Shown here piece by piece: positions 17,639 through 25,639 of a stretch of 64,000 nt of DNA. Source of the stretch: Dyella_A ginsengisoli (lineage in GTDB: Bacteria > Pseudomonadota > Gammaproteobacteria > Xanthomonadales > Rhodanobacteraceae). How positions within the stretch are numbered: position 1 is the first letter of the stretch; the number at the start of each line of letters is the position of its first letter. The translations under genes and the position numbers were made by a program. Below the pieces are notes generated by a model, which worked only from the letters and a program-made list of their open reading frames with translations, did not search any database and was not told the DNA's origin. The stretch is taken from the NCBI RefSeq assembly GCF_044904665.1, contig NZ_JADIKM010000006.1:62001-126000 (forward strand). The letters are read 5' to 3'.

Positions 17639-18238
17639 ATGAGCGACCACGCACCGCGTCACGACGTCACCCGCGAGCAGGCCGAAGAGGCCGTGCGCAC
17701 CCTGCTGCGCTGGGCCGGCGAAGACCCTGCCCGCGAGGGCCTGCTGGACACCCCCAAGCGCGTGGTGAAGGCCTACGGCGACTGGTTCTCCGGCTATGCC
17801 GACGACCCGGCCGAATACCTCAAGCGCACCTTCAAGGAAGTGGAGGGCTACGACGAAATGGTCGTGCTGCGCGACATCGAGTTCGAAAGCCACTGCGAGC
17901 ACCACATGGCGCCGATCATCGGCCGCGCCCACGTCGGCTACATGCCGACCAACCGGGTGGTCGGCATCAGCAAGCTGGCCCGCGTGGTGGAAGGTTACGC
18001 CCGCCGCTTCCAGGTGCAGGAAAAGCTCACCGCGCAGATCGCCCAGTGCATCAACGAGACGCTCAAGCCACGCGGCGTTGCCGTGGTGATCGAGGCCAGC
18101 CACGAGTGCATGACGACCCGCGGCGTGCACAAGCGGGGCGTGTCGATGGTCACCAGCCAGATGCTGGGCTCGTTCCGCGAGGATCCGCGCACGCGCGCGG
18201 AGTTCCTGCAGTTCATCGGCATCCAGCGCACCTGCTGA
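17639..18238 (+). CDS. folE: GTP cyclohydrolase I
   Basis: Converts GTP to 7,8-dihydroneopterin triphosphate, the first step of tetrahydrofolate synthesis. The 199-residue protein has the zinc ligands Cys86, His88/89 (HCEHHM) and Cys157 (HECMTTRGV), the substrate segment VGYMPTNRVVGISKLARVVEGYARR and a C-terminal SMLGSF-like region. Length is slightly shorter than E. coli FolE. A TAAACT element lies about 30 bases upstream of the ATG. The EF-hand gene starts two bases after its stop codon. Confidence 0.97.
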   Translation: MSDHAPRHDVTREQAEEAVRTLLRWAGEDPAREGLLDTPKRVVKAYGDWFSGYADDPAEYLKRTFKEVEGYDEMVVLRDIEFESHCEHHMAPIIGRAHVGYMPTNRVVGISKLARVVEGYARRFQVQEKLTAQIAQCINETLKPRGVAVVIEASHECMTTRGVHKRGVSMVTSQMLGSFREDPRTRAEFLQFIGIQRTC

Positions 18239-18240
18239 GG

Positions 18241-18576
18241 ATGCGCCTGGCCGCACGGATGCTGGCTGCCGCGGTCGCACTGACCGCCGCGCCAGCGTGG
18301 GCGCAAAGCACGCCGGCGGCCTACCTGCGGCTGTTCGACCACGACGGCGACGGCCGGGTCAGCGAGCAGGAGTACGTCGACCGCCTCAGCGCCGGCTTCC
18401 TCGCCATGGACAGCAACCACGACGGCACGCTGGAGCCGTCCGAACTGCCCGGCCATCGCGGCCGGGCGGTGACCCTGGTGCAGCACCAGGCCAACCTGCG
18501 CCGCCAGTTCCGCAAGCTGGACCGCAACCACGACGGCGTGCTCGACGCGCGCGAGCTGGCCCAGCCGCCGCAATAG
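18241..18576 (+). CDS. secreted EF-hand calcium-binding protein
   Basis: A 111-residue protein with an N-terminal signal peptide (cleavage expected after APAWA, about residue 21) and three EF-hand-like loops: DHDGDGRVSEQE, DSNHDGTLEPSE and DRNHDGVLDARE. All have Asp/Asn at loop positions 1, 3 and 5 and Glu at 12, so calcium binding in the periplasm is plausible. It starts two bases after the folE stop and is probably co-translated with it, though no functional link to folate is evident. Confidence 0.88.
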   Translation: MRLAARMLAAAVALTAAPAWAQSTPAAYLRLFDHDGDGRVSEQEYVDRLSAGFLAMDSNHDGTLEPSELPGHRGRAVTLVQHQANLRRQFRKLDRNHDGVLDARELAQPPQ

Positions 18577-18660
18577 CGTTCACGACGACGAGCCGGCACT
18601 GCGAGCGCCACACCGCTTCGGTTATCGTGCGCGCTCCGCGCTTGTCGACCCCAGACCGCC

Positions 18661-19995
18661 TTGACCTCCCCGCCCGCTCCCCGCCGCGCCGCCCTCGCCT
18701 TCATCTTCGTGACGGTGCTGCTGGACATGCTGGCGTTCGGCATCATCATCCCGGTGCTGCCGCATCTGGTGGAGCAGCTGATCGGCGGCGGCACCGCCAG
18801 CGCCGCGTGGTGGGTGGGCGTGCTGAGCACGGTGTTCGCGATCACCCAGTTCGTGTTCTCGCCGATCCAGGGCGCGCTGTCGGACCGCTTCGGCCGGCGG
18901 CCGGTGATCCTGATCTCCAACTTCGGCCTGGCGATCGACTTCTTCGTGCTGGCGCTGGCGCCCACGCTGTGGCTGCTGTTCGTGGGCCGCACGGTGATGG
19001 GCATGACCGCGGCCAGCTTCAGCACCGCCAACGCCTACATCGCCGACATCACGCCGAAGGACAAGCGCGCCGGCGCCTATGGCCTGCTCGGTGCGGCGTT
19101 CGGCGTGGGTTTCGTGCTCGGCCCGGGCCTCGGCGGCTGGCTCGGCGCGATGCACCTGCGCCTGCCGTTCTACGTGGCCGGCTCGCTGGCGCTGTGCAAT
19201 TTCCTCTACGGCCTGTTCGTGCTGCCCGAGTCGCTGCCGCCGGAGCGGCGCAGCGCGCGTTTCGAGCTGCATACCGCGCACCCGATCGGCGCGCTCAAGC
19301 TGCTGCGCCGCACGCCGCAGCTGCTGGGCATGGGCGTGGCGAGCTTCCTGGTTTTCCTGGCGCACTACGCGCTGCAGATCACCTTCGTGCTGTACGCCGA
19401 CTACCGCTACCACTGGGGCCCGCAGTCGGTGGGCCTGGTGCTGATGCTGGTGGGCGCCTGCGACGGCCTGGTGCAGGCGCTGCTGACGCGACGGCTTACG
19501 CCGCGCTTCGGCGAACGGCCGGTGCTGCTGTTCGGCATGCTCTGCGGCATCGCCTCGTTCGTGCTGATGGGACTGGCCACCGAGGGCTGGGTGTTCCTGC
19601 TCGGCATCCCGCTGATGGCGTTGTGGGGCCTGTCCAACCCGCCGATCCAGTCGATCATGACGCGCCAGGTGGAACCGTCCGAACAGGGCCGCCTGCAGGG
19701 CGCCAACACCTCGCTGGGCAGCTTCGCCGGCATCTTCGGGCCGTACCTGTTCGCCCAGGTGTTCGCCTGGTCGATCGCTCCGGCCAGTCGCGTGCACGTG
19801 CCGGGCGCAGCGTTCCTGCTGGCCGCGTTGCTGCTGGTGTTCGCGCTACTGGCGGCCGTGCGCGCCACGCGCCACGGCGAGATCGAGCCGCCGGCGGCCA
19901 CGCCGATCGACCCGGCCCACGCTTCCCACACCGCCGCGCTGCATGTCGCGGCGAACGACCTTCCCCCCCACGAAACCACGGAGCACCACCCATGA
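18661..19995 (+). CDS. TCR/Tet-type MFS exporter
   Basis: A 444-residue major facilitator with 12 expected membrane helices, close in pattern to TetA drug:H+ antiporters. Key segments are LLDMLAFGIIIPVLPHLV, the loop 2-3 motif SDRFGRRPV (motif A), GRTVMGMTAASFSTANAYIADITPKDKRAGAYGLLGAAFGVGFVLGPGLGG (motif C region), and LTPRFGERPV. The start is a TTG at 18661 (TSPPAPRRAALAFIF); no ATG lies ahead of the first helix. The substrate is unknown. Its stop overlaps the start of the next gene as ATGA. Confidence 0.88.
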   Translation: MTSPPAPRRAALAFIFVTVLLDMLAFGIIIPVLPHLVEQLIGGGTASAAWWVGVLSTVFAITQFVFSPIQGALSDRFGRRPVILISNFGLAIDFFVLALAPTLWLLFVGRTVMGMTAASFSTANAYIADITPKDKRAGAYGLLGAAFGVGFVLGPGLGGWLGAMHLRLPFYVAGSLALCNFLYGLFVLPESLPPERRSARFELHTAHPIGALKLLRRTPQLLGMGVASFLVFLAHYALQITFVLYADYRYHWGPQSVGLVLMLVGACDGLVQALLTRRLTPRFGERPVLLFGMLCGIASFVLMGLATEGWVFLLGIPLMALWGLSNPPIQSIMTRQVEPSEQGRLQGANTSLGSFAGIFGPYLFAQVFAWSIAPASRVHVPGAAFLLAALLLVFALLAAVRATRHGEIEPPAATPIDPAHASHTAALHVAANDLPPHETTEHHP

Positions 19996-20498
19996 CGATG
20001 TCGATGTATCAGGCTTCCGTTCCCGTCGCCGTGCGCGCGCTGAACAACCTCTCGGCCGTGCTCAAGAAAGGCCACGCCCACGCCCAGGGCAAGCAGGTGG
20101 AAGACGCCACGCTGCTGCAGACCCGGCTGGTGCCGGACATGCTGCCGCTGGTGCGACAGGTGCAGATCGCCTGCGACATGGCCACCCGCGGCATCGCCCG
20201 CCTCGCCGGCGTGGAACCGGCCGCGTTCGAGGACAACGAGACCACCTTCGCCCAGGTCTACGACCGCATCGAACGCGCCATCGCCTACGTGAAGGGCTTC
20301 ACCGCCGAACAGATCGACGGCAGCGAGACCCGCGCCATCCACCTGAAGATGCGCAGCGGCGAGCTGCACTTCGAGGGCCAGGCCTACCTGCTGGACTTCG
20401 TGCTGCCCAACCTGTTCTTCCACTGCACCACCGCCTACAACATCCTGCGCGAAGCCGGCACCGACATCGGCAAGCAGGATTTCATCGGCCGCAGCTGA
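19992..20498 (+). CDS. DUF1993 family protein
   Basis: A 168-residue soluble protein of the DUF1993 family, a DinB-like four-helix bundle of unknown function. The opening MSMYQASVPVAVRALNNLSAVL and the later HLKMRSGELHFEGQAYLLDFVLPNLFFHCTTAYNILR are characteristic. It overlaps the MFS gene by four bases (ATGA), so the two are translationally coupled. A GC-rich hairpin follows at 20505. Confidence 0.9.
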   Translation: MTMSMYQASVPVAVRALNNLSAVLKKGHAHAQGKQVEDATLLQTRLVPDMLPLVRQVQIACDMATRGIARLAGVEPAAFEDNETTFAQVYDRIERAIAYVKGFTAEQIDGSETRAIHLKMRSGELHFEGQAYLLDFVLPNLFFHCTTAYNILREAGTDIGKQDFIGRS

Positions 20499-20504
20499 TC
20501 GACC

Positions 20505-20531
20505 GGCCCCGGCGGCCTTGCCGCCGGGGCC
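20505..20531 (+). terminator. GC-rich hairpin after the DUF1993 gene
   Basis: A perfect 11-bp stem, GGCCCCGGCGG (20505-20515) and CCGCCGGGGCC (20521-20531), with loop CCTTG, seven bases after the stop codon. No T-run follows, so termination efficiency is uncertain. Confidence 0.55.
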
Positions 20532-21128
20532 TCCCGCCGCCGCCAACGGGGTGACCGGGTCGGGCTCGCCGTCTTGGTCACCGCGTTCGCGTCACTTCCC
20601 CGGCCGAAGGTGACGCGACGCGTCAGATCGGGTCACTGCGCTCGCCGCGCGCGACCTTTCCGGCGCAGAAACGGCGCCTTTTCCCTGAACGAAAGGCCAC
20701 TGCGCGCCCCTCCTGTGCATGCTTGGCACGCCGCCATCGCGCGGCGCCATGGCGCGCATTTCAGACCGTTCCAGCGCCCCCGCGACCGACCGCCAAGCCC
20801 ACGCGAAGACAGCGTGGAACCCGCATCGGACAAGCGTTCTGCGTCCTTGATGGTGCGCCCGCCCCGATTGCCTGCTGGCAGTGGAAGCGCCGACGCGTTG
20901 CCATGGCGATCGCGCAGGTCCGTGACGTCGATGCGCGGCCATCGCCGCGCCACTGCGCGCACCAGCCGCGCGAACTGTGATCGACCTCGCATTTACCCCT
21001 GGCACGCTGGCCTGCGCCCTGCATCTTCCCCAGCGAAGAGAAAGGCGGCTCCCCCTCCCCATGTCGATCACCGCTTCTCGCTTCGCATTCCCTCTTCACT
21101 TGTGCGTTTACCCAGCGAGCACACGGCC
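20532..21128. other. 597-base stretch with no convincing gene
   Basis: Open frames here lack recognisable domains or ribosome binding sites. A short inverted repeat (GCGTCACTT near 20589 and AAGGTGACGC near 20606) is visible, and an adjacent GACGCGACGCGTC run. The stretch could hold a small RNA or degraded coding sequence; nothing definite is seen. Confidence 0.5.
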
Positions 21129-21353
21129 ATGAACCAGATCATCGAATACGTCATCGTCGGCGGTCCCCAGCACGGCATGGTGTGCCGTCATCCGGTGCCG
21201 TCCGTGCCGGCCGACGCCATTGCGATCTCCAGCAACGACGGCCAGCTGTGCCGCGTGGCCGCCCGCCGCCGCGCCAGCCATGCCAGCACCCGCCTGCTGT
21301 TGCTGCACCCGCAGGCGACCGGCGAACAGTTCCGTACCCTGCTCGCGGCGTGA
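21129..21353 (+). CDS. small protein of unknown function
   Basis: A 74-residue protein beginning MNQIIEYVIVGGPQHGMVC and ending in a leucine-rich segment. I do not recognise it. No clear Shine-Dalgarno sequence precedes the ATG. The codon pattern resembles the neighbours, and a strong hairpin (21376-21429) follows, which supports a transcribed unit. It could be a small cytoplasmic protein; coding is only moderately supported. Confidence 0.5.
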   Translation: MNQIIEYVIVGGPQHGMVCRHPVPSVPADAIAISSNDGQLCRVAARRRASHASTRLLLLHPQATGEQFRTLLAA

Positions 21354-21375
21354 TCGCCCGCTGAGCCACGCTTTT

Positions 21376-21429
21376 CAGCGCCCGGCGGGGAAGGCTCCCC
21401 CTACCCCCCGCCAACCCCGCCGGGCGCTG
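21376..21429. terminator. 15-bp stem hairpin after the small gene
   Basis: Arms at 21376-21390 (CAGCGCCCGGCGGGG) and 21415-21429 are perfect complements, with a 24-base C-rich loop. A weak CCTTTCTT tract follows on the plus strand and CTTTT precedes on the other side. The long loop makes it an imperfect terminator. Confidence 0.5.
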
Positions 21430-21590
21430 ACCTTTCTTCCCTCGCCGCTCGACGGCACTTCCCCCCACCCCCCTGCCCGCGTGTCCGTCGCGCGGGCGCG
21501 CCTTGTTCCGGCATGGCGTGGCCCGGACAATGACCGGATGGCTGCCCCGACGTGGCGGCCCTCCGACCGATCGACCGAGCGCCCCCACGC

Positions 21591-23222
21591 ATGCTGCGAC
21601 TGACCGACCTCAAGCTGCCGCTGGATCACAGCGGCGCCGACCTGGAGCAGGCGATCCGCACGCGGCTCAAGCTCGGCAAGGGCGAGCTGCGCGGCTTCAC
21701 CGTGGCCAAGCGCAGCCATGACGCACGCAAGCGCGGCGCGATCGCGTTGATCTACGCGCTGGATGTCGAGGTGGCCGACGAGGCCGCGGTGCTCGCGCGC
21801 TTCGCCGACGATGCGCACGTCCACCCCGCGCCGGATACGCGCTACCGCTTCGTCGCCCAGGCACCGGCGACGCTGGCGCACCGGCCGATCGTGATCGGGC
21901 TGGGGCCGTGCGGCCTGTTCGCCGGGCTGCTGCTGGCGCAGATGGGCTTTCGCCCGATCATCCTCGACCGCGGCAAGGCAGTGCGCGAGCGCACCAAGGA
22001 CACCTGGGACCTGTGGCGCAAGCGCAACCTGCACCCGGAGTCGAACGTGCAGTTCGGCGAGGGCGGCGCGGGTACCTTTTCCGACGGCAAGCTGTACAGC
22101 CAGATCCGCGACCCGCAGCACCACGGCCGCAAGGTGCTGGAGGAGTTCGTGAAGGCCGGCGCGCCGGAAGAAATCCTGTGGATCAACAAGCCGCACATCG
22201 GCACGTTCCGGCTGGTGACGATGGTGGAGCACATGCGCGGCACCATCGAGTCGCTAGGCGGCGAGATCCGCTTCCAGCAGAAGGTGGACGACCTGATCCT
22301 GGAAGCCGAAGGGACTGATCGCCAGCGCATCCGCGGCGTGGTGCTCGCCGGCGGCGAGGAAATCCGCAGCGACCACGTGGTGCTGGCGGTGGGCCACAGC
22401 GCGCGCGACACCTTCGCCATGCTGCACGCGCGCGGCGTCTACGTGGAGGCCAAGCCGTTCTCGATCGGCTTTCGCGTGGAACACCCGCAGTCGATCATCG
22501 ACCGCGCCCGCTTCGGGCCGCAGGCCGGCCATCCGCTGCTGGGCGCGGCCGACTACAAGCTGGTGCACCACGCGAAGAACGGCCGCGCGGTGTACAGCTT
22601 CTGCATGTGCCCGGGCGGCACCGTGGTGGCGGCCACCAGCGAGCCGGGCCGCGTGGTCACCAACGGCATGAGCCAGTACTCGCGCAACGAGCGCAACGCG
22701 AATGCGGCGATCGTGGTGGGCATCGATCCAGTCGATTTCACGCCCTTCGACGGCAGCGGCAGTCCGCTGGCCGGCATCGCCCTGCAGCGCGCGCTGGAAA
22801 GCCGCGCCTACGTGCTCGGTGGCGAGAACTACAACGCGCCCGGCCAGCTGGTCGGCGATTTCCTGGCCGGCCGCGCCTCGCGCGAGTTCGGCGAGGTGCT
22901 GCCCTCGTTCAAGCCCGGCGTGACGCTGGGCAGCCTGGACAGCGCGCTGCCCGACTACGCGATCGCCGCGATCCGCGAGGCGATGCCCGCATTCGACCGG
23001 CAGATCAAGGGCTTCGCCATGCACGACGCGGTGTTCACCGGCGTGGAGACACGCACCTCCTCGCCGATCCGCATCAAGCGCGACCACTCGCTGCAGAGCC
23101 TCAACACCACCGGCCTGTACCCGGCCGGTGAAGGCGCCGGCTATGCCGGCGGCATCCTCTCGGCCGGCGTGGACGGCATCAAGGTGGCCGAAGCCGTGGC
23201 TCGGAGCATGGTGGGCGGCTGA
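21591..23222 (+). CDS. NAD(P)/FAD-dependent oxidoreductase
   Basis: A 543-residue flavoprotein of the family with an N-terminal RNA-binding-like domain (about residues 1-80, KRSHDARKRG) before the Rossmann FAD core. VIGLGPCGLFAGLLLAQMGFRPIILDRG is the dinucleotide fold, and HLPESN-like VQFGEGGAGTFSDGKLYSQ follows, typical of this dehydrogenase group. The C-terminal TTGLYPAGEGAGYAGGILSAGVDGIKVAE contacts FAD. The substrate is unknown. The ATG at 21591 is selected since homology begins at once (MLRLTDLKLPL). Confidence 0.88.
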   Translation: MLRLTDLKLPLDHSGADLEQAIRTRLKLGKGELRGFTVAKRSHDARKRGAIALIYALDVEVADEAAVLARFADDAHVHPAPDTRYRFVAQAPATLAHRPIVIGLGPCGLFAGLLLAQMGFRPIILDRGKAVRERTKDTWDLWRKRNLHPESNVQFGEGGAGTFSDGKLYSQIRDPQHHGRKVLEEFVKAGAPEEILWINKPHIGTFRLVTMVEHMRGTIESLGGEIRFQQKVDDLILEAEGTDRQRIRGVVLAGGEEIRSDHVVLAVGHSARDTFAMLHARGVYVEAKPFSIGFRVEHPQSIIDRARFGPQAGHPLLGAADYKLVHHAKNGRAVYSFCMCPGGTVVAATSEPGRVVTNGMSQYSRNERNANAAIVVGIDPVDFTPFDGSGSPLAGIALQRALESRAYVLGGENYNAPGQLVGDFLAGRASREFGEVLPSFKPGVTLGSLDSALPDYAIAAIREAMPAFDRQIKGFAMHDAVFTGVETRTSSPIRIKRDHSLQSLNTTGLYPAGEGAGYAGGILSAGVDGIKVAEAVARSMVGG

Positions 23223-23242
23223 CCCAGCGAGGAACAGGCGGA

Positions 23243-23315
23243 TTGTCACCGTACGCTGACAAGAGTTAGGATGTCGTCGTTCGGCGACAATTCAAAATGT
23301 CGCCGTACAGCGACA
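23243..23315 (+). promoter_or_regulatory. hipBA promoter with three palindromic operators
   Basis: Three 18-bp near-palindromes of form TGTC-N10-GACA lie at 23244-23261, 23272-23289 and 23298-23315, all within 85 bases of the hipB start. Allowing for one-base offset at the first, their cores are TGTCACCGTACGCTGACA, TGTCGTCGTTCGGCGACA and TGTCGCCGTACAGCGACA. A promoter-like pair TTGTCA (23243-23248) and TAGGAT (23267-23272) with an 18-base spacer overlaps the first two sites, so binding would block RNA polymerase. HipB family proteins bind such inverted repeats and repress their own operon, hence the inference. Confidence 0.82.
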
Positions 23316-23328
23316 TGAGGATGCCGCC

Positions 23329-23613
23329 GTGCAAATCCGAACACCGCAGGACATAGGCGCCATCGTGCGCGAGAGTCGCCAGCAGGCTGGTCTGGACCAA
23401 GCCGAGCTGGCGCGCCGCGCGGGCGTGAGCCGGCAGTGGCTGGTGGAAGTGGAACGCGGCAAGCCGCGCGCCGAGATCGGCCTGATCCTGCGCGTTTTCA
23501 ACGCACTGGGCCTGCCTCTGCAAAGCGGTTACGCACCGTATGCCGCGGGCGTGGCAGACGCCCCCGGCCCAGACATCGACGCCATCGTCGATGCGGCACG
23601 CCAGCCCCGATGA
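23329..23613 (+). CDS. hipB: HipB-like antitoxin, XRE family
   Basis: A 94-residue DNA-binding antitoxin. The HTH spans about residues 8-62 (IGAIVRESRQQAGLDQAELARRAGVSRQWLVEVERG), with the recognition helix in SRQWLVEVERGK. The C-terminal tail is acidic and proline-rich. It starts at a GTG (23329) 14 bases after the third operator and overlaps the hipA start by four bases (ATGA), as in classical hipBA. It is expected to bind HipA and repress the operon through the three operators upstream. Confidence 0.92.
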   Translation: MQIRTPQDIGAIVRESRQQAGLDQAELARRAGVSRQWLVEVERGKPRAEIGLILRVFNALGLPLQSGYAPYAAGVADAPGPDIDAIVDAARQPR

Positions 23614-24911
23614 CGAACCCGCGCCTGCTCGCCTGCCTCAATGGCACGCCCATGGGCACCGTCGAGCGCGATCGAGCCGGGCGGCTGCGCTTCGCCTACG
23701 ACGACGCGTGGCGCCGCCGGCCCGACGCCATCGCGCTGTCGCTGTCGATGCCGCTGATCCGCAGCGAGCATCCGCACGCCGCCATCGATGCCTTCCTGTG
23801 GGGCCTGCTTCCCGACAACGAGCAGACACTGGGGCGCTGGGGCCGGCAGTTCCAGGTATCCGCACGCAACGCATTCGGCCTGCTCGCGCACATCGGCGAG
23901 GACTGCGCCGGCGCCGTGCAATTCATTCCGCCAGATCGGCTGGCCTCGATCCAGCGCGACGCCCGCGAGGACATCGCCTGGCTCAACGAGCGCGACATCG
24001 GCGAGCGGCTGCGCCTGTTGCGCCACGACCCGTCGGCCACGCGTCGCGCCGAGGACCATGGCCAGTTCAGCCTTGCCGGCGCACAGCCCAAGACCGCGCT
24101 GTTGTGGCGAGACGGTCGCTGGGGCGTGCCCTCCGGTCGCGTTCCCACCACCCATATCCTCAAGCCGCCCACCGACGCATTCGACGGCCACACGGAAAAT
24201 GAGCACCTGTGCCTGAGCCTTGCCCGCACGCTCGGCCTGCCGGTCGCTCACTCGCGGGTGCATCGCTTCGACGGCGAGCCGGCCATCGTGGTGGAGCGCT
24301 TCGACCGGACCACGTGGCAAGGACAGTTGCTGCGCGTGCACCAGGAGGACATCTGCCAGGCACTCGGCATTGTCCCGACGCGCAAATACCAGAGCGACGG
24401 CGGACCCGGCCCCGTGGTAATCGCCGAACTGCTGCGCACGCACTCCAGTGCCGCCAGCGAGGACGTGCAGCGATTCGTCGACGCGCTGGCCTTCAACTGG
24501 CTGATCGCCGGTACCGATGCCCACGCCAAGAACTACTCGCTCCTGCTGGGCAGTCACGGGCGCATTCGGCTGGCGCCGCTGTACGACCTGGGCAGTGCCC
24601 TGCCTTACCCGGAACTGCGCCAGGACAAGCTGACGATGGCGATGAAGATCGGCAATACCTATCGACTGCGCGACATTCGTCGCCACCATTGGGAGAAACT
24701 GGCACGCGAACTGCGACTGCCGGTGGAGGCGACGCTGGCTCGCATCGTGGCGATGGCCGATGCACTCCCCGACCATGCGCAGGACGTGGCGCGCGACATG
24801 CGGGCAGGCGGCCTGGATCATCCGATCATCGACACGCTGCTAGACCTGCTGGCCGACAGCGCGCAGGAGAAGGCGCGACGGCTGCTTGGAACGGCGGCGC
24901 CAGACGCCTGA
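23610..24911 (+). CDS. hipA: HipA-like Ser/Thr kinase toxin
   Basis: A 433-residue HipA-family kinase; E. coli HipA phosphorylates glutamyl-tRNA synthetase and induces persistence. Seen here are the N-terminal domain with LSLSMPL and FLWGLLPDN, the phosphorylatable loop FSLAGAQPK (residues 153-161), the catalytic GTDAHAKN (Asp303, His305, Asn308) and the metal-binding YDLGSA (Asp326). All essential elements appear intact, so the toxin looks functional. It follows hipB with a four-base overlap. Whether it targets GltX or another substrate cannot be read from sequence. Confidence 0.93.
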   Translation: MTNPRLLACLNGTPMGTVERDRAGRLRFAYDDAWRRRPDAIALSLSMPLIRSEHPHAAIDAFLWGLLPDNEQTLGRWGRQFQVSARNAFGLLAHIGEDCAGAVQFIPPDRLASIQRDAREDIAWLNERDIGERLRLLRHDPSATRRAEDHGQFSLAGAQPKTALLWRDGRWGVPSGRVPTTHILKPPTDAFDGHTENEHLCLSLARTLGLPVAHSRVHRFDGEPAIVVERFDRTTWQGQLLRVHQEDICQALGIVPTRKYQSDGGPGPVVIAELLRTHSSAASEDVQRFVDALAFNWLIAGTDAHAKNYSLLLGSHGRIRLAPLYDLGSALPYPELRQDKLTMAMKIGNTYRLRDIRRHHWEKLARELRLPVEATLARIVAMADALPDHAQDVARDMRAGGLDHPIIDTLLDLLADSAQEKARRLLGTAAPDA

Positions 24912-24982
24912 TTCGGACAGCATTGAGTCCCTGCCCCGCGCCGCCATATCGGCGTGCTGCCCCTCATTCACGAATTGCTCCC

Positions 24983-25633
24983 ATGACCGAACCCACAGCG
25001 CTGCGCATCGATTTTGTCTCCGACGTCTCCTGCCCCTGGTGCGCGGTGGGGCTGGCCTCGCTGGAGCGCGCGCTCGATGCGCTGAAGGACGAGGTACGCG
25101 CCGAGATCCACTTCCAGCCGTTCGAGCTGAACCCGCAGATGGCGCCGGAAGGCGAGGACGTGGGCGAGCACATCGCGAAGAAGTACGGCATGACGCGCGC
25201 GCAGCTGGCGCAGAACCAGGAGAACATCCGCCAGCGCGGCGCGGCGGTGGGCTTCATCTTCGCGAACCAGGACACGCGGCGCATCTACAACACCTTCGAT
25301 GCCCATCGCCTGCTGCACTGGGCCGAGGACAGCGGTCGCCAGCACGCGCTCAAGCGCGCGCTGCTCGCGGCGTATTTCACCGACGGTGAGGACGTGGGCG
25401 ATCGCGAGGTGCTCGCGCGCGTGGCCGAAGCGGTCGGGCTGGATGGCGCCGAGGCGCGGTCGATGCTCGCCAGCGACCGCTACGCGCAGGAAGTGCGCGC
25501 GCAGGAGCAGTTCTTCCAGCGCGCCGGCATCCATTCGGTGCCGGCGATCATCATCAACCGCCAGCACCTGATCTCCGGCGGCCAGCCGCCGGAGGTGTTC
25601 GAGCAGGCGCTGCGGCAGGTGGCCGGCGGCTGA
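24983..25633 (+). CDS. DsbA-family oxidoreductase (FrnE-like)
   Basis: A 216-residue thioredoxin-fold protein without a signal peptide, so it is probably cytoplasmic. The active site CPWC (Cys17-Cys20) follows the strand IDFVSDVS, and the cis-Pro loop is HSVPAIIINRQHLISGGQPPEVFEQAL. A long helical insertion (about residues 60-160) matches the FrnE/DsbA-like branch, which includes polyketide-related and stress-protective disulfide proteins. It converges with the large GGDEF-EAL gene, with six bases between stop codons. Confidence 0.9.
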   Translation: MTEPTALRIDFVSDVSCPWCAVGLASLERALDALKDEVRAEIHFQPFELNPQMAPEGEDVGEHIAKKYGMTRAQLAQNQENIRQRGAAVGFIFANQDTRRIYNTFDAHRLLHWAEDSGRQHALKRALLAAYFTDGEDVGDREVLARVAEAVGLDGAEARSMLASDRYAQEVRAQEQFFQRAGIHSVPAIIINRQHLISGGQPPEVFEQALRQVAGG

Positions 25634-25639
25634 AGCCTC

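Noticed and set aside
21354..21590. A short gene between the small protein and the flavoprotein
   Set aside because: The frames there lack ribosome binding sites and are dominated by a long hairpin.
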